Shown: positions 1 through 11,779 of the stretch, one piece after another | Position numbering within the stretch: position 1 is the first letter of the stretch | Layout: every line of letters begins with the position of its first letter | NCBI RefSeq assembly: GCF_037890695.1 | Contig: NZ_CP149571.1 | Coordinates: 1,142,501 to 1,187,500 of the forward strand | DNA: 45,000 bases | Direction of reading: 5' to 3' | From: Aeromonas jandaei | GTDB lineage: Bacteria; Pseudomonadota; Gammaproteobacteria; Enterobacterales; Aeromonadaceae | Notes under the pieces: generated by a model | Told to the model about the DNA's origin: nothing | The model's database searches: none | What the model saw: the letters and a program-made list of their open reading frames with translations, nothing else | Position numbers and translations under genes: made by a program

Positions 1-898
<898 letters not shown>

Positions 899-977
899 AC
901 AACACCCAAGAAGTGTTCTAAGGCTTGTAGCAAATACGAACGAATTACTTACGTCAGCTTTCTCAGATTGAAGAATT

Positions 978-1095
978 TGCCTGGCGGCAATAGCGCCGTG
1001 GAACCACCTGATCCCATGCCGAACTCAGAAGTGAAACGCGGTAGCGCCGATGGTAGTGTGGCATTCGCCATGCGAGAGTAGGACACTGCCAGGCA
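978..1095 (+). rRNA. rrf: 5S ribosomal RNA
   Basis: The gene starts with TGCCTGGCGG and ends with the complementary TGCCAGGCA, which form the terminal helix I. The internal CCCATGCCGAACTCAGAAGTGAAA segment is typical of gammaproteobacterial 5S; it is about 118 nt long. It sits 79 nt after the 23S end and is processed from the same transcript. Confidence 0.97.
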
Positions 1096-1123
1096 CCTAA
1101 TTAGCAATAAGCTAGCCGAATGC

Positions 1124-1200
1124 GGAGCGGTAGTTCAGTCGGTTAGAATACCGGCCTGTCACGCCGGGGGTCGCGGGTTCGAGTCCCGTCCGCTCCGCCA
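1124..1200 (+). tRNA. tRNA-Asp (anticodon GTC)
   Basis: This 77-nt cloverleaf has acceptor arms GGAGCGG/CCGCTCC, an encoded CCA at the 3' end, a T-loop GGTTCGAGTCC and the anticodon GTC at 1158-1160 in the loop CTGTCAC. It lies 28 nt after the 5S gene, so it is a distal tRNA of the rRNA operon, an arrangement also known for tRNA-Asp in enteric rrn operons. Confidence 0.97.
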
Positions 1201-1208
1201 CTAAATAG

Positions 1209-1236
1209 AAGGCCTTCCCGATTGGGAAGGCCTTTT
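1209..1236 (+). terminator. rho-independent terminator of the rRNA operon
   Basis: An 11-bp stem AAGGCCTTCCC / GGGAAGGCCTT with a 4-nt loop is followed by TTTT. It begins 9 nt after the tRNA-Asp CCA end. Confidence 0.93.
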
Positions 1237-1288
1237 GCTATGGGCGATTTGCCTGTTGGTCACAGCGGTGCACGCCAGAATAGACACC

Positions 1289-1316
1289 AAAGCCCGGTTA
1301 TCAGACCGGGCTTTTG
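1289..1316 (+). terminator. second terminator-like hairpin downstream of rrn
   Basis: A 10-bp stem AAAGCCCGGT / ACCGGGCTTT with a 6-nt loop is followed by T-rich sequence on the plus strand. It lies about 55 nt after the first terminator. It probably acts as a backup stop protecting the converging acetyltransferase gene from rRNA read-through. On the minus strand no T-run follows the stem, so it is a poor terminator for that gene. Confidence 0.75.
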
Positions 1317-1469
1317 TGTTTTCAGCATCGAGAGGCCACTGAACAGTGGCTCTTGCCTGAGGGTGGGCGCTGGCAGGCCCGCTATTCCCTCCTTTTGGTA
1401 TGTAATTGCGGTCATTTTTCGGATGATTCGCAACCATTTGTACTGGATTACTCGCAGCCACCCATCCCA

Positions 1470-4046
1470 TCACTGGGCTACAGCCCCACAGGGAAGAGCC
1501 ATATTGACCACCCCCTCCTCCATCTGGACATCAATGGTAAAGCCGAGTCGTTTGGCGAGGGTCACCATGCCGCGATTGCTTGGCATGGTCATGCCGGAGA
1601 GTTGGCCGATCCCCTGCTCGCAGGCGTAGCGGATGATCTTCTCCATCATCAGCTTGCCGAGCCCCAGCCCTTTCAGGTCGGAACGAACCAGAATGGCAAA
1701 TTCGGCATCGCTGAGATCCGGCGTCGAGATGGCGCGCACCACCCCGAGAATCTGATCTTTACGTTCCCCATCCTGCCCTACGGCGACAAAGGCCATTTCG
1801 CGGTCGTAATCGATCTGGGTCATGCGGGCCAACTCTTCGTGACCCAGCTCACCCACGTCGGCGAAGAAGCGTTTGTATCTGTCTTCATCGGAGACCCGCA
1901 GCACGAATTGTTTGTGGGCCGGCTCATCTTCCGGGCGAATGGGGCGCAGCAGAACATGGCTCTGATCCTTGAGCCAGGCTCCCTCCTCCAGCTCGGTCGG
2001 GTAGGGGCGGATCGCCAACCGATTGGCGGGGGAAAGTGTTGGGTCGGCCAGCGTGACGCTGGCATCCAGCACCACCATCTCGGCGCCACAGGCTTGCAGC
2101 GGATGAAGATCCAGCTCCTGAATTTGCGGGAAGGCGAGCAGCAGTTCTGATAGCTGGCAGAGCACCTGACCGAGGGCATCGATATCCAGCCGATCCGGAG
2201 TGGCATGTTCACGGATCTTGCGACTCTTGAGCGCACCGATGATCTGGTAACGGGCCAGCGCCTGATTGAGCGGCGGCAGCGCTGCAACCATCTCCTGTGG
2301 CTCCGCGCCCGATTCACCGAGCAGGATGACGGGGCCAAAGATGGCATCTTGCTGGATACAAACCCGCAGTTCCAGACCGCCACTGCGCCGCGCCATGCGC
2401 TGTACCAGCAACCCTTCAATACGGGCGCCGGGATCGTGCTGTTTCACCCTGTCCAGAATGGCATCGGCAGCCTGTGCTACTTCGGCCGAGGTACGCAGAT
2501 TGAGTACCACACCGTGCACAGCAGATTTGTGCAGGATATCGGGCGAACGGAGTTTGACTGCCACCGGGTAGCCGATCTGCTCGGCTGTCAGGGTGGCCTC
2601 GATGGCGTCGGTGACGATCCAGGTGGGCAATGTTGCGAGCCCGGCTGCTTGCAAGATGGGGTGGGCGAGATGGGTATCCAGCCTCAGCTGTTTGCGCTCC
2701 TGCGCCTGGCGGATCAGCTGCTGGCAGAGCTCGATATTGAGCTGGTTGCCGTGCAGGGAGGCGGGGGTCTCCATCAGCTGTTTCTGGTTACGGCGGTACT
2801 CCACCATATGCATGAAGGCGGCCATGGCGCTTTCCGGGGTACGGTAGGTCGGGATGCCCGCTTCGGTAAAGAGTTTGCGACCCTCCTGCGCCGAGTATTC
2901 GCCTGCCCAGTTGGTGAGGATATTGAAACGGCGTGCTCTTGGGTGCTGTTTCAGGTGGGCGATAAGGTGGCTGGCCAGTGGTGCGCTGGGGGCTGTAAGG
3001 GAGGGGGCATGAATGATCAGGATGGCATCGATCCCCTCTTCCCCGAGCAGGTTGTCCAGCGCTTCCTGATAGATGGCGATGGTGGCATCGCTGCCGATAT
3101 CGAGCGGTGGGCGTGCCAGCTTGCCGCCCCGCTCCAGCAGCACATCCACCGCCATATTGGCCAGCCCACGGCCATTGGAGATGATGGCGAGCCGCTCCCC
3201 CTTGAGGGTCATGGAGTGGCTGAGGGTTTCCACTGCGGCAAACAGCTCGTGGGTGTCCCGTACTCGCAACATGCCGGCGCGGCGGATGGCGGCGTCATAG
3301 ACGTTGTCGAGGCCGTGGGCCGGATCGTGGCGTCCGCTCTTGAGTACCAAGATCGGTTTGTTGCGCGAAGCGGCTCGCGCCGCCGAGAGAAAATGGCGGG
3401 CATCGTGCAGCTTGTCCATGTAGAGCAGGATGGCGCGGGTGACGCTGTCGCGGGAGAGTTGATCCAGCAGCTGGCCAAAGTCGATGTCGCAGTGATCGCC
3501 AAGGGAGATGAAGGCGGAAAAGCCCAGCTCATGCTGCTTGGCCCAGTCGAGAATGGTGGTGCTGACCGCGGCAGACTGGGAGAGAAAGGCGACCTGCCCG
3601 GGCTTGGCGGCAATCGGTGAAAAGCTGGCATTGAGCCCCTGACCGGGCAGCAGCATCCCCATGCTGTTGGGGCCGAGTAGGCGGATGCCGTATTGCTTGC
3701 AGAGCCGTTTCAACTCCTGCCGCTCATCTTGTGAAAAATCGGCGGCGAGGATGATAGCGGCGCCTGTTCCCTTCTGGCCGAGAGCCTCCAGCAGGGGGAT
3801 GACCCGCTCCCGGCGAGTGCAGATGATGGCGAGATCCGGAGCCAGTGGCAGGCTGGCAATGTCGGGATAGGCCAGCACGCCGGCCACTGCTTTGCTGCGC
3901 GGGGTGACCGGCAGGATGGGCCCTTTGAAGTGGCCCGCCAGCAGGTGGCGGACGATGACATGGCCCGCTTTGTGCGGATCGGTCGAGGCGCCGATGATGG
4001 CGATTGATTGGGGTTTGAACAGCCGATCCAGACCGCTTGCGTTCAT
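1470..4046 (-). CDS. Pat/YfiQ-type protein lysine acetyltransferase (acyl-CoA synthetase-like plus GNAT)
   Basis: This 858-residue protein has the layout of the Pat/YfiQ (PatZ) enzymes, which acetylate lysines of metabolic enzymes such as acetyl-CoA synthetase. Residues ~6-130 form a CoA-binding Rossmann domain (IAIIGASTDPHKAG near the start). A succinyl-CoA-ligase-like middle follows, then an ATP-grasp region around 460-680. A C-terminal GNAT domain of ~150 residues contains the acetyl-CoA loop KGLGLGKLM. In this family the synthetase part is regarded as non-catalytic and ligand-sensing. I chose ATG at 4046 because GGGAG lies 5 nt upstream; an in-frame GTG at 4052 overlaps that site. It stands alone, converging on the rRNA operon. 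Family assignment is firm; substrate is inferred. Confidence 0.9.
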   Translation of the reverse strand: MNASGLDRLFKPQSIAIIGASTDPHKAGHVIVRHLLAGHFKGPILPVTPRSKAVAGVLAYPDIASLPLAPDLAIICTRRERVIPLLEALGQKGTGAAIILAADFSQDERQELKRLCKQYGIRLLGPNSMGMLLPGQGLNASFSPIAAKPGQVAFLSQSAAVSTTILDWAKQHELGFSAFISLGDHCDIDFGQLLDQLSRDSVTRAILLYMDKLHDARHFLSAARAASRNKPILVLKSGRHDPAHGLDNVYDAAIRRAGMLRVRDTHELFAAVETLSHSMTLKGERLAIISNGRGLANMAVDVLLERGGKLARPPLDIGSDATIAIYQEALDNLLGEEGIDAILIIHAPSLTAPSAPLASHLIAHLKQHPRARRFNILTNWAGEYSAQEGRKLFTEAGIPTYRTPESAMAAFMHMVEYRRNQKQLMETPASLHGNQLNIELCQQLIRQAQERKQLRLDTHLAHPILQAAGLATLPTWIVTDAIEATLTAEQIGYPVAVKLRSPDILHKSAVHGVVLNLRTSAEVAQAADAILDRVKQHDPGARIEGLLVQRMARRSGGLELRVCIQQDAIFGPVILLGESGAEPQEMVAALPPLNQALARYQIIGALKSRKIREHATPDRLDIDALGQVLCQLSELLLAFPQIQELDLHPLQACGAEMVVLDASVTLADPTLSPANRLAIRPYPTELEEGAWLKDQSHVLLRPIRPEDEPAHKQFVLRVSDEDRYKRFFADVGELGHEELARMTQIDYDREMAFVAVGQDGERKDQILGVVRAISTPDLSDAEFAILVRSDLKGLGLGKLMMEKIIRYACEQGIGQLSGMTMPSNRGMVTLAKRLGFTIDVQMEEGVVNMALPCGAVAQ

Positions 4047-4119
4047 GGGCACTCCCGTCGAAAGGGGGAAGATACCAGTCTAATACCTCTTTGTTGCAGG
4101 TTCTGTGACCGGCTCCCGA

Positions 4120-4311
4120 TCACCGTTTGTTGAGGGCGTTGGCGCGCAGGTAAAAGCGCAGCTCCCCCTGTACCCGGCGGATGGCGCCGAGGTGACGCTC
4201 CTGCAGATAGATCTCCTGCTCCCTGTCCAGCAAGGTGCTGGGCAGACCCATGCTCTGCAAATACTCCTCAAACAGGGTTGATCCCTTGATCTCGACCAGA
4301 TGCTGTTTCAT
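4120..4311 (-). CDS. small conserved-looking hypothetical protein (63 aa)
   Basis: This short protein is charged and appears mostly helical, with no signal peptide, membrane segment or Cys. A strong ribosome site (GGAGGAG) lies a few bases before the ATG, which argues for real translation. It lies 73 nt upstream of the acetyltransferase start on the same strand and could share its transcript. I do not recognise the family, and a role cannot be read from sequence. Confidence 0.65.
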   Translation of the reverse strand: MKQHLVEIKGSTLFEEYLQSMGLPSTLLDREQEIYLQERHLGAIRRVQGELRFYLRANALNKR

Positions 4312-4490
4312 GGCGCTCCTCCCTGATGTAGTTCGATGATGGCGAATATTCAGTCTGCGATCCCTTGCCCGGTTTGCCTATTGTCACTTCTGACATGAGA
4401 CGGGACAGGAGAAGGTTCACACATCTGGCAGCGAACACCGCATCAGGCCCTTGGCTGGCGTTATAGTATGACCAGAAGCATGGTGCTTGG

Positions 4491-5369
4491 ATGGTACAGG
4501 TAATGAAGCAAGTCGGATTGTGGTGCATGGTGTTGTGGCTGTGGGCGGCGGATGCGTCGGCTGCCGTGCAGTCGATCCGCGCCTGGAATCTGCTGCTGGA
4601 GCATCCCAACCCGGCAGTGGTGCAGTTGTTGCGGCTCTCCCTTGATCTGACGGTGCCTGAATATGGCCCCTACCAGCTGGTCTCCAGCCCGCCGATGGAA
4701 CAGGGGCGGACGGTGAAAGAGCTGCACAGCGGCGAGCTGGTTCAGGTCGGGGTGTTTGCCCCCGATGAGGAGCGGGAAAGGGATCTGCTGGCGGTACACA
4801 TTCCATTGGCCAAGGGGCTGCTCGGCTGGCGGGTTTGCCTGATCCGGCAGGGGGATGAGGGGCGCTTTGCCGCGATCCACTCGCTAGCCGACTGGCGCCG
4901 CTCCGGGCTCATCATCGGCCAGCACAGATCCTGGCCCGACACCCAGCTGCTGAGGGCCAACGGCCTCAATGTAATGGCTGGCAATCTCTACGAAGCGCTG
5001 TTCAACATGCTGCGCAAGAAGCGTTTCGACTGCTTTTTGCGCTCCGTCATCGAGGTCGAGGATGAGCTGAAACAGCACCCGGATCTGGCCATCGAGCCCC
5101 ATCTGGTGTTTCGCTATCCGCTGGCGCTGCTCTTCTTTGTGTCGCCCAAATATCCGGAGCTGGCGCAGCGCATCGAGCTTGGCCTGCAGCGGGCGCGGCA
5201 AACCGGGGATTTTGATCGGATCTTCGAGGAGGGGTTTGGCAGCACCATCCGCCGTTTGCAGCTCGACCAGCGGCAGCGCCTCGAGCTGAACAACCCTGAT
5301 CTGCCGTTGTCGAGTCGCAAGATGATGGCCGACCCGACGCTCATCTACCAGCCTGTCTCAACGCAGTGA
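4491..5369 (+). CDS. periplasmic substrate-binding-like protein (family 3 type), orphan
   Basis: The N-terminus has a signal-peptide-like hydrophobic stretch ending in ADASA. About 260 residues follow that resemble periplasmic solute-binding proteins of amino-acid ABC systems: a 'DLTVPEYGPY' first strand-like region, 'RSGLIIGQHRSWPDT', and a 'KRFDCFLRSVIEV' segment like the lobe-switch region. No permease or ATPase gene is nearby, so it may be a stand-alone sensor or an orphan binding protein. ATG 4491 and ATG 4503 are both possible; neither has a strong ribosome site. Its last 12 bases overlap the end of ilvY on the other strand. Ligand unknown. Confidence 0.75.
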   Translation: MVQVMKQVGLWCMVLWLWAADASAAVQSIRAWNLLLEHPNPAVVQLLRLSLDLTVPEYGPYQLVSSPPMEQGRTVKELHSGELVQVGVFAPDEERERDLLAVHIPLAKGLLGWRVCLIRQGDEGRFAAIHSLADWRRSGLIIGQHRSWPDTQLLRANGLNVMAGNLYEALFNMLRKKRFDCFLRSVIEVEDELKQHPDLAIEPHLVFRYPLALLFFVSPKYPELAQRIELGLQRARQTGDFDRIFEEGFGSTIRRLQLDQRQRLELNNPDLPLSSRKMMADPTLIYQPVSTQ

Positions 5370-6284
5370 GTTCTGGTTCTGTGCCGTATCCCAGAAGGCG
5401 CGGATCAGCGGCTCTTCCAGTCGCTTCTTGAGCACCCCGATCCCCACATCAAATGGCTTGAAGGCGGGCTTGAGGTCGATGATCCGCACCTTGTCGCCGA
5501 GCGGGCTGTGGTCGATCACCGCCGCCGGCACCAGCCCCACACCACAACCGAGCGCCACCATGGCGACGATCCCCTCGTTACCCGCCACTTCGGCGTAGAT
5601 GTTGGGCGCTATCCCCTTGTTGCGAAACCACTGATCGCTGCGTTTGCGGGCCAGCCCCTGCTCGGAGAGGATGACCGGCAGCTGCTCCCAATCAGGTTCT
5701 CCCTGACGGAACCACTGGTTCAGCTGCGGGGCGTTGCGCGGCGCGATAAAGACCAGCGGAACCAGCTGCAGGCTGGCGAACTCCAGCTTGGCGGGCAGGG
5801 CATCGGGACGGGCAGCGATGGCGAGATCGGCCTCCTCGGCCAGGATCTTGTCCACCGCCAGCGCCGGGTCGCCGGTCTCCAGCTTGATCTCCAGCTGAGG
5901 GTAGCGGCGGCGAAAGCGCTCCAGTACCTCGGGCAGCAGAAAGTAACTGGCGGTGACCGAACAGAAGACCCGCAGCCGCCCCTGTAGCGGTTCATCGCTG
6001 CGTTTGAGCTCCTGTTTGAGCTGACGCCACTCCTGCAACAGGCCGCCACCAAACTCCCGCAGCTTCTCGCCCGCTGGCGTGAGCCGCACCGAGCGGTTGT
6101 CCCGCTCGAACAGGGCGCAGCCGGTCTCCTGCTCCAGTCGCTGGATCGCGCGACTCAGGGTGGAGGGGCTGACCGCCATGGCATCGGCGCTCTTGCCGAA
6201 GTGGAGGGAGTCGGCGAGGTGGAGAAACAGCTCGAGATTGCGAAGGTCCGATCTTTCAGCTCCTGGCGCGGCATGTGTGCCCAA
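5358..6284 (-). CDS. ilvY: LysR-type activator of ilvC, IlvY (start codon in doubt)
   Basis: This LysR-family regulator has an N-terminal winged helix-turn-helix (LRNLELFLHLADSLHFG then AVSPSTLSRAIQRLEQETG) and a C-terminal effector-binding domain. It lies divergent from ilvC, the classic ilvY-ilvC arrangement, in which IlvY activates ilvC when acetolactate or acetohydroxybutyrate is present. The only in-frame canonical start upstream of the conserved DLRNLE is TTG at 6284, with a weak ribosome site. The good AGGAG (6260-6264) is followed by ATCGGACCTT; without one base this would read ATGGACCTT at the position expected from E. coli IlvY (MDLRDL). The gene converges with and overlaps the upstream plus-strand gene by 12 bp. 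Confidence 0.9.
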   Translation of the reverse strand: MGTHAAPGAERSDLRNLELFLHLADSLHFGKSADAMAVSPSTLSRAIQRLEQETGCALFERDNRSVRLTPAGEKLREFGGGLLQEWRQLKQELKRSDEPLQGRLRVFCSVTASYFLLPEVLERFRRRYPQLEIKLETGDPALAVDKILAEEADLAIAARPDALPAKLEFASLQLVPLVFIAPRNAPQLNQWFRQGEPDWEQLPVILSEQGLARKRSDQWFRNKGIAPNIYAEVAGNEGIVAMVALGCGVGLVPAAVIDHSPLGDKVRIIDLKPAFKPFDVGIGVLKKRLEEPLIRAFWDTAQNQNSLR

Positions 6285-6352
6285 TATCCAGCGGTTGGCG
6301 GCTTGTTTCTGCCATCTCGCGGTACATTCAGCAGGCGATTATGAAGGGTTAA

Positions 6353-6371
6353 CGTTTCAATTATTGCAACG
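6353..6371. promoter_or_regulatory. near-perfect palindrome between ilvY and ilvC, candidate IlvY operator
   Basis: CGTTTCAAT-T-ATTGCAACG is a 19-bp inverted repeat with one mismatched pair. It lies between the two divergent genes and about 44 bp upstream of the ilvC -10-like TATAGT (6415-6420). LysR-type activators bind such dyads upstream of weak promoters. Assignment to IlvY is by position only. Confidence 0.5.
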
Positions 6372-6473
6372 TACTGTTTCGAATATATCAGTTCAGGCAA
6401 TAAGTGTCCCGCGCTATAGTGGTTCAGACAACGCCGCCATCCGGCATGGAATCAATCGAACGGAGCAATCACC

Positions 6474-7955
6474 ATGGCTAACTATTTCAACACCTTGAAC
6501 CTGCGTCAGCAGTTGGCCCAACTGGGCAAGTGTCGTTTCATGCAGCGCGAAGAGTTCGCGGACGGCTGCAACGTGCTGAAGGGCAAGAAGGTGGTGATTG
6601 TGGGCTGTGGTGCCCAGGGTCTGAACCAGGGTCTGAACATGCGCGACTCCGGGCTGGATATCTCCTACGCCCTGCGCAAGGCCGCCATCGCCGAGAAGCG
6701 CGCCTCTTGGCAGAAGGCTACCGACAACGGCTTCGCGGTCGGTACCTATGAAGAGCTGATCCCGACCGCCGATCTGGTGCTGAACCTGACCCCGGACAAA
6801 CAGCACTCCGACGTCGTGAAAACCGTGATGCCGCTGATGAAGCAGGGCGCCGCATTGGGCTACTCCCACGGCTTCAACGTGGTGGAAGAGGGTCAGCAGA
6901 TCCGCTCCGACATCACGGTCGTGATGGTGGCGCCCAAGTGCCCGGGTACCGAAGTGCGTGAAGAGTACAAGCGTGGCTTTGGTGTACCGACCCTGATCGC
7001 CGTTCACCCGGAAAATGACCCGAAAGGCGAAGGCATGGCCATCGCCAAGGCATGGGCCTCTGCCACCGGTGGCGACCGTGCCGGGGTGCTGGAATCCTCC
7101 TTCGTAGCGGAAGTGAAATCTGACCTGATGGGCGAGCAGACCATCCTCTGCGGCATGCTGCAGGCCGGTTCTCTGCTCTGCTACGACAAGCTGGTTGCCG
7201 AAGGGACAGACCCGGCCTACGCCGGCAAGCTGATCCAGTTCGGCTGGGAGACCATCACCGAAGCCCTGAAACAGGGTGGCATCAGCCTGATGATGGACCG
7301 CCTCTCCAACCCGGCCAAACTGCGCGCCTTCGAGCTCTCCGAGCAGCTCAAGACCCTGATGCGCCCGCTGTTCGAGAAGCACATGGACGACATCATCGCC
7401 GGTGAATTCTCCCGCGGCATGATGGCCGACTGGGCCGAAGATGACGTCAAACTGTTTACCTGGCGCGAAGAGACCGGCAAGTCTGCCTTCGAAAACGCCC
7501 CGGCGTTCGCAGGCAAGATTGCCGAGCAGGAGTACTTCGACAATGGCGTGGTGATGGTGGCCATGGTCAAGGCGGGTGTCGAGCTTGCGTTCGAGACCAT
7601 GGTGGCTTCCGGTATCTACGAGGAGTCCGCCTACTACGAATCCCTGCACGAGTTGCCGCTGATCGCCAACACAGTTGCTCGCAAGCGTCTGTACGAGATG
7701 AACGTGGTCATCTCCGATACCGCCGAGTACGGTAACTACCTGTTCGCCAACGCCGCCGTGCCGTTGCTGCGCGAGCACTTCATGCCGACTCTGAAAGCGG
7801 GTGATCTGGGTGCCAGCAAGGCGGAAGGGCAGAGCGTCGACAACCTGGCGCTGCTGGCGGCCAACGAGGCGACCCGCAACCACCCGATCGAGAAGATCGG
7901 CCAGGTACTGCGTGGCTACATGAAAGACATGAAACGTATCGCCGTTGGCGGTTAA
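6474..7955 (+). CDS. ilvC: ketol-acid reductoisomerase, class II
   Basis: This 493-residue NADPH-dependent enzyme converts 2-acetolactate or 2-aceto-2-hydroxybutyrate to dihydroxy acids in valine, isoleucine and pantothenate synthesis. The length and the duplicated C-terminal knotted domain fit the long class II enzymes of enteric bacteria. The Rossmann motif [17 protein letters not shown] and the [12 protein letters not shown] segment are visible, as are the acidic metal-ligand regions ([19 protein letters not shown]). The ATG is preceded by GGAG. It is divergent from its probable activator ilvY and followed by three hairpins. Confidence 0.98.
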   Translation: MANYFNTLNLRQQLAQLGKCRFMQREEFADGCNVLKGKKVVIVGCGAQGLNQGLNMRDSGLDISYALRKAAIAEKRASWQKATDNGFAVGTYEELIPTADLVLNLTPDKQHSDVVKTVMPLMKQGAALGYSHGFNVVEEGQQIRSDITVVMVAPKCPGTEVREEYKRGFGVPTLIAVHPENDPKGEGMAIAKAWASATGGDRAGVLESSFVAEVKSDLMGEQTILCGMLQAGSLLCYDKLVAEGTDPAYAGKLIQFGWETITEALKQGGISLMMDRLSNPAKLRAFELSEQLKTLMRPLFEKHMDDIIAGEFSRGMMADWAEDDVKLFTWREETGKSAFENAPAFAGKIAEQEYFDNGVVMVAMVKAGVELAFETMVASGIYEESAYYESLHELPLIANTVARKRLYEMNVVISDTAEYGNYLFANAAVPLLREHFMPTLKAGDLGASKAEGQSVDNLALLAANEATRNHPIEKIGQVLRGYMKDMKRIAVGG

Positions 7956-7983
7956 GCCGGCACCGGACTGGATGATGAAGGGG

Positions 7984-8030
7984 CGGGGATGACGATCCCC
8001 GTCGCCGGTCGGACTGGACACCCGACCGGC
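7984..8030 (+). other. two tandem hairpins in the ilvC 3' region
   Basis: CGGGGAT/ATCCCCG (7984-8001, 4-nt loop) is followed after two bases by GCCGGTCGG/CCGACCGGC (8004-8030, 9-nt loop). Neither has a T-run. They lie between the ilvC stop and the terminator at 8072-8103, and may protect the mRNA 3' end. Confidence 0.6.
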
Positions 8031-8071
8031 CAGCCAGAAAAACCAGCCTGACAGTCATAAAAGATAGTCAT

Positions 8072-8103
8072 AAAAAAGCCCCGCTCATCGAGCGGGGCTT
8101 TTG
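8072..8103. terminator. bidirectional rho-independent terminator between ilvC and pgi
   Basis: The stem AAGCCCCGCT / AGCGGGGCTT is flanked by an A-run on the left and a T-run on the right, so it can serve both ilvC (plus) and pgi (minus). Confidence 0.92.
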
Positions 8104-8124
8104 CATTCAGAAAGGCCGGATAAA

Positions 8125-10112
<1,988 letters not shown>

Positions 10113-10949
10113 TCACGCCTGCGGTTTTTGCATGTGCATCACCATCTGCGGGAAGGGAATTTCGATCCCTTCGGCATCAAAGGTGAGTTTCACCTTCTCG
10201 TGGAAGTCGAACCAGACACCCCAGTAGTCGCCGGTCTTGACCCACGGGCGCACTACGATATTGACCGAGGAGTCGGCCAGCGCGGCAACGGCGATGGTAG
10301 CGGCCGGATCTTTCAGGATGCGCGGCTCTTCGTTCACCAGACGCTCGAGGATCTGCTTGGCCTTGCGCAGGTCGGAGCCGTAGCCGATACCGAAGGTCAT
10401 GTCGACGCGACGAGTATCCATGCGCGAGTAGTTGACGATGGTGCCGTTGAGAATGGCAGAGTTCGGTACCACCACCATCTTGTTGTCACCGGAGGTGAGG
10501 GTGGTGGTGAACAGCTGAACGGATTGCACCACGCCAGACGTGCCTGCCACTTCGATAAACTCGCCCGCCTTGATGGGGCGGAAGATGATCAGCAGGAAGC
10601 CGGCGGCGAAGTTGGAGAGCGAGCCTTGCAGCGCAAAGCCGATGGCCAGACCGGCGGCACCGATAATGGCGACGAAGGATGCGGTCTGCACCCCGACCCG
10701 GCCCAGCGCGGCGATCACCACGAACACCAGAATGGCGTATTTGAGGATGCTGCCGACAAACTCGGTTATGGTGGTATCGAGCTTGCGGCCCTTCATCATC
10801 TTGACCACGCCACCGCTGAGCAGATTGGCGGCGATATAGCCGACCAGCAGGGTGAGCAGGGCGGCCGCGATGTTGACGGCATACTCGATCAGCAGGCCCT
10901 GGTTATTGACCAGCCAGGTCTGCGCTTCGGTAATGATTTCGGGTTCCAT
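10113..10949 (-). CDS. mscS: small-conductance mechanosensitive channel
   Basis: This inner-membrane heptameric channel opens on membrane tension to release solutes during hypo-osmotic shock. At 278 residues it is close to E. coli MscS (286). Three N-terminal membrane segments are visible. The pore-lining TM3 carries the Gly/Ala pattern (AAGLAIGFALQGSLSNFAAG) and is followed by the FRPIKAGEF loop and the soluble beta and alpha/beta vestibule domain. The ATG is preceded by AAAGGA. It stands alone between pgi and slmA. Confidence 0.95.
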   Translation of the reverse strand: MEPEIITEAQTWLVNNQGLLIEYAVNIAAALLTLLVGYIAANLLSGGVVKMMKGRKLDTTITEFVGSILKYAILVFVVIAALGRVGVQTASFVAIIGAAGLAIGFALQGSLSNFAAGFLLIIFRPIKAGEFIEVAGTSGVVQSVQLFTTTLTSGDNKMVVVPNSAILNGTIVNYSRMDTRRVDMTFGIGYGSDLRKAKQILERLVNEEPRILKDPAATIAVAALADSSVNIVVRPWVKTGDYWGVWFDFHEKVKLTFDAEGIEIPFPQMVMHMQKPQA

Positions 10950-11059
10950 AGAATGTCCTTTCGGGTGCTAAAGGTTTATGGCGCATGAATCTAACATCGC
11001 AGCGCGACAGTCCGGGTCGCATCTGGTGCTTATTTTACTGCCATAAAAAGCTGCCACAA

Positions 11060-11090
11060 AAAAGAAGGGAGGCCAAGGCCTCCCTTCTTC
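11060..11090 (-). terminator. rho-independent terminator of slmA
   Basis: The stem GAAGGGAGGCC / GGCCTCCCTTC (11 bp, 2-nt loop) is followed on the minus strand by a run of Ts. It begins about 25 nt after the slmA stop codon. Confidence 0.9.
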
Positions 11091-11114
11091 ATGCTCGGTG
11101 AAAAGCGCTGTCGC

Positions 11115-11711
11115 TCAGCTCTGCAGGAGCTGGCTGCGGATAAACTGCCACTGATCCTCGAAGCCGGCGGTGGGCTTGAGCTTGAACTCGGAACGGACAA
11201 ACTGGCTGATGCGGCCCTCGGTATAGGCCAGCAGCAGATTGGCCAGCATGGTTTCGTCGAGCTGGAAGCCCTGCCCCTCGCGCAGCCGCTTCTCGCGCAG
11301 TACCTGCTTGATCTGGGTCTCCAGCTTGTCAAACAGGATGCTGATGCGATCCCGCAACCGGTCGTGCTCGCCCAACAGGGCATCGCCATTGAGGATGCGG
11401 GTGATGCCGGGATTGCGCTCGGCGAACACCAGCAGCAGCTGCAGGATGTGGTGGCAGCGCGCCATGGTGTCTTTCTCTTCCGCCATGATCAGATTGACCC
11501 GTGACAGCAGGGAATCCTCGATAAAGTCGATCAGCCCCTCGAACATCCGCGCCTTGCTTGGAAAGTGTCGATAGAGGGCTGCTTCAGAGACGCCGACCTC
11601 GGCCGCCAGACGGGCCGTGGTGATGCGCTGGCCGGGACTGGTTTCCAGCATATGGGCGAGCGCCTGCAGGATCTGATCGCGCCGACTCTGTTTCTGATTA
11701 CTGCTTGCCAT
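11115..11711 (-). CDS. slmA: nucleoid occlusion factor SlmA (TetR family)
   Basis: SlmA binds specific chromosomal sites and blocks FtsZ ring assembly over the nucleoid. The 198-residue protein has the N-terminal TetR helix-turn-helix ([24 protein letters not shown] at ~29-52) and the typical SlmA C-terminal helical domain. AGGGGA lies before the ATG. It is the last gene of the coaBC-dut-slmA minus-strand run, the same order as in E. coli, 68 nt after dut. Confidence 0.95.
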   Translation of the reverse strand: MASSNQKQSRRDQILQALAHMLETSPGQRITTARLAAEVGVSEAALYRHFPSKARMFEGLIDFIEDSLLSRVNLIMAEEKDTMARCHHILQLLLVFAERNPGITRILNGDALLGEHDRLRDRISILFDKLETQIKQVLREKRLREGQGFQLDETMLANLLLAYTEGRISQFVRSEFKLKPTAGFEDQWQFIRSQLLQS

Positions 11712-11779
11712 GGATTCCCCTAAAAAAACAATGGCTTGATTCTGTTATTAGGCACCGCCCATCAGGCTGATGTGGTCTG

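Noticed and set aside
2205..3620. 471-codon open frame opposite the acetyltransferase gene
   Set aside because: Shadow of a gene with clear domains on the other strand; no start signal.
6414..8021. 535-codon open frame opposite ilvC
   Set aside because: Antisense shadow; the residue pattern (His/Gln/Gly-rich) is typical of reversed GC-rich coding DNA.
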